64,000 nt of DNA from Annulohypoxylon bovei var. microspora (taxonomy: Eukaryota > Ascomycota > Sordariomycetes > Xylariales > Hypoxylaceae): contig MU405223.1 of NCBI GenBank assembly GCA_022836615.1, positions 310,001-374,000 of the forward strand, read 5' to 3'. The notes below the pieces were generated by a model. It had not been told where the DNA came from. It was given only the letters and a program-made list of their open reading frames with translations, and did no database searches. The first letter of the stretch is position 1; the number at the start of each line of letters is the position of its first letter. Positions 11,562 through 21,829 of this stretch are shown here, piece after piece. The position numbers and the translations under genes were made by a program.

Positions 11562-12014
11562 ATCATGAAGAACCCAAGTAAGAGCTTAGAGTACAAAACT
11601 ACCTGGTTATAGAAGGGCATAAGATAGAAGAACAGGCTCCTATTCTGAATACAAACCACTTTGCATGAAATCGGATATTCGTATCTAAGAACGATTGTGC
11701 ACATATTCACGCAAGTCACGAACGGAGCTGTATTGTAAAAGCTTATGTACCACATTAAACCAAACCCGAAAACTTCACTTTCCCTGGAGTTCTGTCTCCG
11801 TGCCTATTTCGTTTCTCGTTTCCCTTTCTGTTTCTGGTTCGGGTTCGTATCATTCGTAACCAGTGCTTCTTTCGTCCTTGGATCTCCAGTCTAACCCGTT
11901 CGTTCGTTCTTGTTCCTATCTCTCTTAGGGACGTATGCACGGTAGATGTAAAAACACAACGCAATATAAACACAGCCTGAATCCCCAACCTTAGAGTCTC
12001 AGTTCTAGAGAACC
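11562..12014. other. Convergent 3' intergenic region
   Basis: This is the shared downstream region of EMC7 and the WW-domain gene. A long minus-strand open frame covers 11177-11755 across EMC7, but it has no family features. I see no gene. Confidence 0.55.
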
Positions 12015-13050
12015 TTAGAAATCACCACCATCGAAGTCCCCACCCCCGCCGTAATCTCCATCACCACCATCCTGGTAACCGTCGTTGTACGCATCCTGTT
12101 CGTGGTCATCAACCGCATCCGCGATCAACGCACCTCCAATTAGACCTGCACCTAGACCCAGAGCTGCACCTCCGGCTGCACCCATGCCGCCGGACTTCTT
12201 AGGTGCGGCTTGCTGCTGGCCGCCGTAGTACCCGCCCTGGCCTTGCTGGGGGTAACCTCCATACCCGCCGCCATACTGACCCTGGGGAGGCGCACCATAC
12301 CCTCCGTATTGGCCCTGGGGCGGGGGACTTTGGTAGTATCCCTGCTGTGGCGGGGGGCTGCCGTAGCCACCGTACTGCTGCTGTTGTGGATATTGTTGTC
12401 CGGGGTATCCGCCCCCGTATCCACCGGCGCCGTGCTGCTTGTTCTTGTTGCCGAAGAACTTGCCTAGAAGGCCCTTTGCCTTGTCGGTGGTACCGCTGCC
12501 AGATCCTCGCGCGGGAAGCTGGTCTGGGTACGATGAGTAGCCCTGGCCCGGCGTCGGGGTACTAGCGTACGATGCTGCAGCGCCTCCCCCTCCTACACCG
12601 CGGGCATTCTCTTCCTCCTGTAGTTGCCGCGCCAGTCGCGCGTCGGCGTCCTCGTCTACGTGAGAGCTGGAGCCGGGTTTCGTTGATTCGTTGATGAAGG
12701 GATTGTTGTGACCGGTCGCGGACTTAGAATCGCTAGGCGTGGGGCCAGAGCCGGATGAATAGCCCGGAGGAGGACCGGGGGGCATGCCATCTTGGGCTCT
12801 GGGGTCGAAAGCGGGCTCGGTGGGTTTCTCCCATTGCGACTTCTTGGTGAACGAGTTGACGTAGAACCTAGAAGCGACGGTGTTAGATGGTAAGGTGAAT
12901 GAGGTAGATAGGAGGACAAGTAAAGCATTAGGAATTAGATAAGAGGATGTCTAAAACTCACCATTCGCTGTACTGATCGTTCCAGCGGGCGACCCAACCT
13001 TCTGGTACCTTAGGAGGCGGCGGACCCGTAGGTGGTATGAAATCTGCCAT
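12015..13050 (-). CDS. WW-domain protein with glycine/proline/tyrosine-rich tail
   Basis: Two exons (13050-12962 and 12867-12015) give 313 residues. One WW domain occupies residues about 14-46: the sequence contains PEGWVARWNDQYSEWFYVN with the two signature tryptophans at W19 and W42 and the closing proline at P45. WW domains bind proline-rich (PPxY-like) ligands. A polar linker follows, including DARLARQLQEEENAR. A long tail then repeats units such as QGQYGGYG and PPPQQGYY. After it come a glycine-zipper-like GAAGGAALGLGAGLIGGALI, an acidic segment, and a Gly/Asp end. Such tails are prone to self-association; I infer a cytosolic scaffold-like role, without known substrate. The intron splits the codon of W30 inside the WW domain. 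Confidence 0.88.
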
Positions 13051-14938
13051 TCGTACAGATTCGACTTGGCGATGTAATGTGATGTGATATGATACGGTGT
13101 TGTGCTATCAATTTATCGAAATAAGGTAAGGATGGAACAGTCGACTGACGGATCGACTTGTATGTAAGTCTGTAAATGGAGCGAAGTGGGCGGGGTTATC
13201 TGCGGATTCTCCGTGGCAAGGAGGGGTTCTGTTCCAGTCTAAAAAAAGGATTCAGGATTTAGAGTATTTAATAGGTCGAAAGAATATTAGGTTCAATGTA
13301 GGTATGTGAGAAATAGATAGATGATGGAATGCAGGGACCTTCTAAGGGGGATGCAAATAAATACTAGTAGTTCAAATCCAATGTTGCCAAATAGCCTACT
13401 GCACGATGGGTAGCTGCTGCTGCTTGTTCCTGTTTAAAAGCTGGCTTCTAGATTCTACTACTATGTACTAGGTATGTAGGCAGGTACGGAGAGATGATTC
13501 GAGGAAGGCGACAGTACATACGTAAGGTACAAACAAGCCATTGTATAACCTGACTTGAACAGGAAAGCACCGCCTCCTATCAGTCATGAGTTCGGTTTCG
13601 GCATCTCCAACCCCGATACAAATAATTCCATATAAACCTGGAAGTAGCTGTTTGCCTTCGTGTTACAGCTGCAGATTTGTGTTAACTAAAAGTCACATTT
13701 GACCCCACAGCTGGAGACCTCAATTTGTAACCAATCACGAATTGCATATATCGTGGCTGAGCTACGCACATACTTCTCCTGTCTTAGACTCTTAGAGATC
13801 TGGACGCCAGAGCTGACGACATTCGCCAATGCCACTGGTATGAGTAAACTTTTTATTCGAACCGAGCCCGTCGGCTTACGAATTCTATGGCTTGGGTCTA
13901 CCTCACGTGGCGTACGACTAAGAAGTCCGCGGGTGTTTAGGCACTACTCAGGTATTATTCTATACTTAGACTCAACACCATTACACAGCATTTAAACATG
14001 CCTCGGTACATGTAATTGTATCTGTGTACAAATGTATCTTAAATGGCTCAGTCGGGTCTCATCGCAGATCAACCCAAATTCGGGTAACTCTGATCGATAT
14101 AAAACGGGTCGGATTTTAGATATTTCTGAATTATGTAACTGACCTACATCACGCAATCCGAGGGGAGATTGTATTAAAAATGGGAAGGCCGGTATACACA
14201 TGAGTAGGTTCCAATGGCCTCATTTTTGTTAACTAATTTGTACCTAGCCTAGGTTGATCAGCTAATCTAGAAACAGCAAACTGGATAGTTCAATTTCCAG
14301 ACTAATCTAAATTCTCAGATAAGTTGATCTATATACGATATGTCGTAAATGGTAAGTAGTAGTCTTTAAAATCACCGGCTACGCGAGGGATTGATCGAAG
14401 TAAGTATAATATCTATTAACAATGACTAACTTCAATTCCCCAATTTCCCAACCCCTAGGGTTTGCTAGGTTTACATTACACGGCCTAAACTTCAAAGCAC
14501 CAACATTCTAAGAAGCCTAAAGATTTGACAAGATATACCACGAGGCCTGTTCCTTGGATAAGTCATAGCCTGCCGGACGTTATGAAGTTTTCCCCACGTG
14601 TCCTATTATCTGGAAGTTAAGCTGGTGGATTTCTCGTGAATTACGAAGGCACTGAGGCTATAAAAAAACTCATCTACCATATCGCCGTATTGTTATAAGA
14701 ATAACTATGATATATATTACGAAGAAATAGCTTTGTTAATCTCTATCTAATCGAATGTATGCCTATGTAATAAAATTAGCCTGAATAACTCGTGCTCGGA
14801 AACATACATAAGTAGGCACATAGCTGTCGTCTCTCCCCTTCCCACCCTCGTAAACCCAAAGCCGTTAAAGTCCAGACGTCCCATCCTTTAGACCTGCTTG
14901 CAAGCCAACGCCTCCCAGCCAAGTATTCACAGGAACAG
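13051..14938. other. Intergenic region with no supported gene
   Basis: About 1.9 kb with only short random frames (up to 98 codons at 13699-13995, no family features). The sequence just upstream of 13050 is probably the WW-gene promoter. No repeats with clear ends were found. Confidence 0.55.
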
Positions 14939-15880
14939 CTATAGTTGATCATCTGCTTTGTACCACCCATCCGGACCCCGATAATAAGTGCCCTGCTCCA
15001 AAGCCGGCTTAGGTTCCTCGGGGGAGCCCGGCGTCGAGGGAGGCGGATAGCGGCTCAGAATAGCACGTCTCCATACCTCGCACAGCCGTATATCACTGCT
15101 CTTCCTAGTCTCAGTCGTAGTCTTAGTCGTAGTTTCTGTCGTAGTCTCAGTCGTAGTCGCAACAGTCGCAGTCGGAGCGTGCTGGTCGGCGATATCACCG
15201 TTCCTAGTCCTCGATTTAGTGCCAGCCATCGTAGCACCGTCCTTAGACGAGTCGCGAGCCGCCACCTGCTGCGGTCCTGCTTTTGCGTTTCTCTGCTTCG
15301 CGAGCCACCTCTTGGTTTTATTCCCGAGGCCGGCAGGAGTCTGCGTGGGCTTGTCCCCCGTGGACGCCTTCTGGCTACCGTCCTGGAGTTGTTCCTGAAT
15401 CTGTGTCACGGACATCCACCCGTCCTCGACTGGGTTCTCGACGAGGCTATCGTCGTAGAAGTCGACAGCATCTGGATGGTATCAAGTTAGCTGTCTAGAA
15501 CAGGTATATAATAACCACCTACTACAGTATATAGTAAACGGGCGTGGGGTTTAAGGCAAGTAGAAGATGAGCATAGCAGTAGGCTTAAAGTAGAGCAGAA
15601 TTAATGAGACAATGAAGAGAGAATAGGAGCCCATGTCTTACGAGGATCAGCTGCACACCGGTATATATGTTCCCATTCATCTTCCGAGTTGTTAGGGCCT
15701 GGTGTCAGTCAGCATTTGATACTCGTTGCTAGGTAGGTAGTATGGTGTGGAAAACAATGTACCAGTCTTATCTGTGCCGAGCTCAATTTCATGCCATTCC
15801 CCATGTTCCTCAGGGCTATCGATGGGGCCTGAACGAGAGGCTCGAGTGCTTTTGATGGGTTTCTCTTTTCGTGTAGCCAT
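14939..15880 (-). CDS. Unrecognised 235-residue hydrophilic protein with Thr/Glu repeat
   Basis: I do not recognise it. Three exons (15880-15763, 15698-15642, 15471-14939) join in frame with GT..AG introns. The conserved-looking core is the exon-junction stretch: SEDEWEHIYRCAADP followed by HAVDFYDDSLVENPVEDGWM, acidic and aromatic. A lysine- and glutamine-rich basic segment follows, then a TTTETTTETTTKTTTETR low-complexity run (microsatellite DNA near 15105-15170), and a C-terminus ending in RGPDGWYKADDQL. No membrane segment or signal peptide is visible. The precise frame-keeping of two introns is the main evidence that it is a real gene. Function is unknown. Confidence 0.7.
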
Positions 15881-16225
15881 GATGACTCTAGCGAGACTTG
15901 CAACCTGGAGTTGTAATAGAATTAATACGCAATGAAAGGTTTCCTCCTTCTCCGTGGCCTTGAAAAACGAACAGGTAACTCGTGCTTACAGTTATCATCT
16001 TATATCTGCCGGTTTTCAGCTTTCTGTCCGTGTGATCAATTCGAACTCAATACGCTATCGCAAACATAATGCTTATACTGTAAAAAGAGTTTCAATAGAC
16101 TTAATCTAAGCTGTCCTGTCCAATCTCTAGACTCCTATCCACCGTCTTTGGCGGCCTAGACGAAAACGCCGAGGCTAAAAAGTGCAATGCGTAAACTGTA
16201 GTCGAATAAGAAAAATAAAAAGCTT
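15881..16225. other. Short intergenic region
   Basis: This stretch separates the start of the unrecognised gene from the stop of the CTL-type transporter gene, both on the minus strand. No gene is visible. Confidence 0.5.
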
Positions 16226-18557
16226 TCAAACCATGTCCCTCTCGTCATATCGTCTCTCCTCGAATAGCCTCGCCGCCTCAATGCAGTAGGTAGCTCGCTC
16301 ACTACCCAGCCGCCTTTCGCTAGCGTAGCATATGAGGACACCATCGAGAATACCGGAGAGGATACCTTCCATCGCCCCCAACACACCCCAACCGATCATG
16401 CTAGCTACCATACCCACAACATAAGCATATGCGCTTCCCTTGACACCAAGACCATCTGGAAGTTGGACCTGCAGCTGCCGTGCAGTCATAACCCACGCCG
16501 CAAACCCTAGAGCTGTTGACATAACGAACCGTGCAGCATGGAGGAGCATCTTCGCCATCCGGTAAGGCATCAACGATGCCGTCGACTGTCCGCGTCGAGA
16601 AAATGCGCTCGGTGTAAGGGTCGTAGTAGGCCCTGTAGCTAAAAATTGGATCCTACTTAGCTGTGAAGCTGATTCCATTAGGGGTAATGAGTGGATCGAC
16701 GCATATGTCAACGCCAAGGGGTTAGTTAAAACAGACACCGGACGGGGCGCCAGTCGCCATCCTATGAACTCAAATATACTTGAGATACGACGAGGCAGGA
16801 TCAATATGGGGACCCGAACCGCCAGTGACAGAAGGGTAGAGGCACAAATCGTACCGAATACCGTAGTTGTGGAATGTCCCAAGGCACCCTTGACGATCGC
16901 GTTGGACGAGGCGGGCGACTGGTTGTTACGGAAGAAGTACCAGTTTGATACGGTACCGCCGGTCGTGGCGCGGACGACTCCACTCAGGACAGAAAGAGTC
17001 CAGACATACATGAGGAAAAAGAAGACTGCGAGCCACCAGGTTGCAGTACCAATGACGAAGGCGGAGATAGACTTGGAGAAGTATCCACCGAGGAAGATCC
17101 TCGTGAACATCCACAGCCATATCCACGTCCATCCGACAACGAAGCCCAAAGAACCAAGTCCGAGGAGTACTAGTGCTGGATTCGCGGCGAGAATACGGCT
17201 CGAGAAATCCAATATATCTATCGCTCTCTGTATCTCGTGACGTCCCTTGTATAATAGCCATACCCAGACCATGGAGCAGATACCTGGAATGATGGACGCC
17301 CATCGCATGACAACGTCCTGAAATCGGGATCCGTGATCCGGCCCCTGGAAACTAGAGATTAACGGGTACAACGAGAATGCGAAGAGGACGATCGGAACGC
17401 CAAGCAGGATGAGTAGGGCCAAGGGCTGAACGAAGGACCTCAGCGCTGCCATCCAGACCAGAGCAACGATAATGGAAACTAAGGTATCCACGGCCAGGAG
17501 GTAGAAGGAGGAATGGAGGGTCGTGTAGATAGTGTCGCCAATCTTTCTGTTAGGTACAGATGTGTGCAGCCATACTAGTACGAAGGTAGCGAGAAGGGAT
17601 GCGATAGCTATGAGGTAGATCCAGGCGAAGAACTGGTCATGCACAAATATCTCACCATACAATCGAGCGGGCGCTGGTGTAGGGATTTCTCCTCGATCTT
17701 CTTCCCCTTCCTCGTCCTCATCTTCCTCTGCTATAGCCTGACGCATCAAACGTTGATCGTGCTCCAAGTTCGAACCTCTCCTGCCGGCCAGGCCTTTCGG
17801 ACCACCCGAGGCCGACTTGAACTGCTGGAAAGCGGGTGGTGAGGAATCTGTAGGGGTTTCTTGTAAGAGGTCATCGGGAACCTCATTGTCTAGTACTGTC
17901 GATTCTAAACCAATATCAACCATCTTCGCGCTCTCATCGCTCTCAGAATTCTCTCGCCTGTTGCCTAAACCATCAGGCTCTTTAGCCGTGTCGCGCTTGA
18001 AATGCCTATCCTTGAAGCTTGATTCACCGTTCCAACTGCTCTTGATACCTCCTATGGGACGAGCACTTGAATACATATTTCCGTGTGACTCGCTCCCATT
18101 GTGGTCGGATGAGGCGCCTAGTCCATCGCCCTCAGAAGCCGAACTCTCCTCCAACCGGCTCGAAACAAATACTCGGCGAGATCGCTGCAAGGCTCGGAGA
18201 TCAGCAGCTTCCCTCGCATCGTCGTCATCTTCGTCTTCTCGATACTCGTTTAGGGCACTATGGAAGAGCGGGGCATCGGAGGTAGTATTGTATCGCGAGA
18301 AGCCTCCGAATCGTGAACCGGAGGGCTGATAAGGATTTCCGAGTCGGGTCTGATACGAAGATCGAGAAGGATGTCCAGAAAAACGGCCTGGCGTCCCCCG
18401 TGATGGTCGGTTCGAGGTATCGTTGTTGTCGGGTTGGCCGAAGTTAGATAATCGGGACTGCGACTGGGCTAAAAACCTTGAGGCATCTTAAAAGGCGTCA
18501 GACTTAAGCCCCTCGGATTTAATGGATATAGAAGCTCAACTTACATTCGGAAAACAT
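16226..18557 (-). CDS. Choline-transporter-like (CTL/PNS1 family) multi-pass membrane protein
   Basis: The start codon is in a 13-nt first exon (18557-18545) spliced to 18486-16226, giving 757 residues. Residues 1 to about 245 are hydrophilic, Ser/Arg- and acidic-rich (an EYREDEDDDDAREAADLRAL stretch, later EEDEDEEGEEDRGEIP) and probably cytosolic. About ten transmembrane helices follow, beginning at DQFFAWIYLIAIASLLATFV. The central TGGTVSNWYFF segment, followed by VKGALGHSTTTVFGTICAST, is the hallmark of the CTL (PF04515) family, which includes yeast Pns1 and animal choline transporters. This fungal version is longer than Pns1 because of the N-terminal extension. Substrate is not established; plasma-membrane or endosomal location is a family-based inference. 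Confidence 0.9.
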
Positions 18558-20093
18558 GTTCGATTAGCGCAGGAGGAGGTAGACTCCAGCAGGTTAGGAA
18601 GAAGGTAAGATAGGTAGAGTTAGGCAGGATTTGAAAAGAAGTAAATCAATCACTAGCGGTGACGACGGCACAGTGATGCAAACCATACAAAGTCAACTAC
18701 TAATCGTAAACCGTAAACCGGACATAAACTGGGGGGGACGGATTACCCGCCAATAAAAGAAAAAGAAAGGATTAATAACCGACTTTCAATAGTCTTTTAT
18801 GAAGAAGAATGGTTTTAAAAGAAGTATACGTTAAAGATAAGTTGGTAAATGGAGGTCGCTGCGTCAACAACAACAACGACGGTTGTTGAAGTGATTTGAA
18901 TGGTGAAGGGTGGATGTATGGATGTATGGAGGATAAGGATGGGACATGGAGGATTGATGGATGACTCTACCGAATTGCTCACATGCAGCTAAGGTTAGGT
19001 ACAAGTACCTGCTTATCCGGACTTGAGTCTGCCTGTAAATGCATTACGGAAGCGGTCAAAGTGGATGTAGGTGGATGTAGTGGTTGAATGTGAGCCTAAA
19101 GGACCCTGCACTTGCACACTTAAAGAGGCTTATCTACGATAACATGCCTAGGTATACTTCCATCCGCTAACGTAGTAGGCATAGCTGCCTAAGTGTACCT
19201 AGAGTAGCACTGCTAGTTACATGTACATAGGTAGTCCTGGAGATACAATAAAATAGTACGTCACTTACTCGCTTCATCACCTCACCAATAGATAATATAG
19301 ATCTTGTGCCAAGATATAGATAAGAGAATTCAAAGAGAAAAAAGTCATTAATTATTCTTCTATTTAATATGACCCATTAACAAACGCCAGTATGTGGTGT
19401 TACATTGTCACGAGCCTCTCATCGAATACCAGGTGTCTGACTCGGTGAGGTCATCCACCCTTAATCAGGAGCTATCGGCGCTGCCAGCTGCTCAAAATAC
19501 CGACGTCCGCCTCACTTGGCCGATAGCCTGTGATAGGAGCATTGAACCCCTGTAATCTTGGATATAGTGTACCTAGGTAACTTTCTTATGGGTACCGGTT
19601 GGCGTTGTACCTGAGTTAACACCTTTTTATCGATAAACTAGGGGCTCGAGGCTAAGGGGAGCTTTAACTCCAGATGTCTAGGCGGTTTTAAAGTACATCA
19701 TCGAACGTTAAGTGCCTGGCCACTTGACCTGGCACTCTGGAATCTAGATACTTACATATCCATTCTTCGTCACTTGCATAGACGACCTTCTTCTCTGTTC
19801 CCAAGCTTCCCAAGCTTATACACAAAGGTAATTTCTCTTAATTATTTGCTGCAGTCTCTCACATCGTCTAGCTATCACATGGACATACTCTTACAGTCTT
19901 ATAGTCTTGTAGCCAAAAGCTAACTCTTAGTTCGGAACAACAGAGCTCTTACACTTGCTTATCGCTGTCGCATTAGACACGCCATCTACAAGCAAAGACA
20001 ACCTTTAGTTACTCCTGGCTGTTCAAGGTCCTCGTGATCGATTCTGCCGCCCTCCTCGCTCACCTCGAGACCTTCCAACCCTTCCGAATCCCA
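18558..20093. other. Divergent intergenic region between the transporter and Rab genes
   Basis: No gene is visible. The region holds short imperfect tandem repeats (GGATGTAT-type near 18900-18940) and one TACCTAGGTA palindrome at 19570-19579. From about 19740 to 20090 it is pyrimidine-rich and likely the Rab promoter and leader. Confidence 0.55.
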
Positions 20094-21059
20094 ATGTCTT
20101 CTCCGCCCTGGGACTATATCGCCAAGCTCGTCTGCATCGGAGACTCGGGATGCGGGAAATCTTCCCTTACTATCCGGCTCTGCGAAGGGCGCTTCAGTCC
20201 ACAGCACGATGTCACTATCGGAGTAGAATTCGGGTCGAGGATCGTGCCGGTCGGACCGCCGCATTCCAAACCGCCCACCGCGCCTAAGACCGACGGAGGC
20301 CTTCCCGAACCCCCGCGTGCCAACACCACACCACAGAAGCACATGAAGCTATCGTTGTGGGATACAGCGGGACAGGAGACAGTATGTGCTACAAATCCAC
20401 CAACCTACTCAACCCCAAAGCATAGCTTTTCGAAGTCGAATTTATATATCGAGTCTCTACCTTATCTAAGAGACCGCGCGCTCTCAAGGGCGCTTCTCTA
20501 GGACCACCACCTACAAACTGCGCAAGCAATACAGATACCTAGCTAACCCCCTGCTCAGTACAAATCCGTCACGCGCTCCTACTTCCGCGGGGCCTCGGGC
20601 GCCCTGCTCGTCTTCGACATAACGCGCAAGGCGACCTTCGCGCACGTAACCGACTGGCTGAACGACCTGCGCGCCATCGCGGACCCGGACATAGTAGTCA
20701 TCCTCGTCGGCAACAAGCTCGACCAAGCCTCTCCCTCTTCCTCCGACTCCCCCGCCTCCCCCGCCTCCCCCGCCTCTCCGGGGACGGATAGCAAGCGCGA
20801 GGTGACGCAGCAGGAGGCCGAGGACTGGGCGCGCCGCAACGGCGTCCTGCAGTACGTCGAGACGTCGGCCAAGTCGGGCGAGAACGTCGAGGAGGCCTTC
20901 ATGCGCGTCGCCGAGCGCATCTTCGAGAACATCAACGCCGGCAAGTACGACCTCAACGACCGCCGCTCCGGCGTCAAGGGGCCCGGGCCCTCCGGCGGCA
21001 AGCAGGTCAGCCTGTCCGCCGACGCGGGCAGGGGCGGTGCTCTGGGCGGGTGTTGTTAA
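20094..21059 (+). CDS. Rab-family small GTPase (Rab2/Rab4/Rab14 group, YPT4-like)
   Basis: Two exons (20094-20381, 20559-21059) give 262 residues, larger than the usual about 210 for Rabs. The nucleotide motifs are complete: P-loop GDSGCGKS at 16-23, switch I T41 in TIGVEFGS, DTAGQE at 90-95, NKLD at 148-151, and ETSAKS at 197-202. The C-terminus -GGCC is a double geranylgeranylation signal. Membrane attachment to endosome/Golgi vesicles is expected. SYFRGASGALLVFDITR and the KYDLNDRRSG tail point to the Rab2/4/14 group. The extra length comes from two insertions: about 30 residues of Pro-rich sequence between switch I and switch II (about 51-83), and a Ser-Pro-Ala repeat after NKLD (about 153-173). 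Both sit on surface loops. Confidence 0.92.
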
Positions 21060-21829
21060 TTAATTATCTGACTGGCTACCTATGTGAAAGACAAGAGGTT
21101 ATCCAGGATATCGAAACCTTGAAAGCTGAAATTGTGGGATGATGGTTAGGGACGGACGGACGGACTGGGCTGGATTGGATGACTTGCGATGCATTGCCAT
21201 GAGACGGAAGTTGAGATCGGATAAAGCTCATGAGATATCGAGTCCCGTGTACGTTGACGTAGCGAAACGAAAGTTAAACGAGGTTGGGTGTTCGGGTTCC
21301 AGGGACCACTGTACATAAGGAGGCTGCACGCACTCTGGAGAAGCATCGTCACGCGCATTCGATGATACCCTACTTAATAATGTCTACTATTTAAGTACCT
21401 ATACCAAGCAGACGAACCTATTGTTACATATTCACATTGTGACATATACATATACATATATCATTATGAAGAACCCCTTATTTCTTAGTAGAAAAGGAAA
21501 AATCGCGTGTTGTATTAGAAAGCGGTTATACTGATGAGTATCTTTTTTGTGTTCCCAATATGCCTCATCCACGTTACCACCGTGAACTCCACTCTCTCAA
21601 TTCCCTTTTTTCATGCAAAGTTTGCCCTTCGTATCGTTACATCAAACAACGGAGAAGATAGTAGAGGAGATGGAGATTTCTGAATCGATGTCTGGTCATT
21701 ATAACCAGATCGGACCGTTACCTAGTCTAGTCCTGCTTCTATATGAGAATCACAGCCCCGAGGCCAAGCACCCTACCGTGAACCTCGGGCTCGCCCCCCT
21801 TTGTTCGCCGGCGCTTAAGATTTGGCCCC
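21060..21829. other. Convergent intergenic region
   Basis: This is shared 3' DNA of the Rab gene and the PMT gene. A TATACA-type microsatellite lies near 21440-21460. No gene is visible. Confidence 0.55.

Noticed and set aside
11177..11755. 192-codon minus-strand frame
   Set aside because: It covers EMC7 exons 2-3, both introns and downstream DNA, with no conserved pattern.
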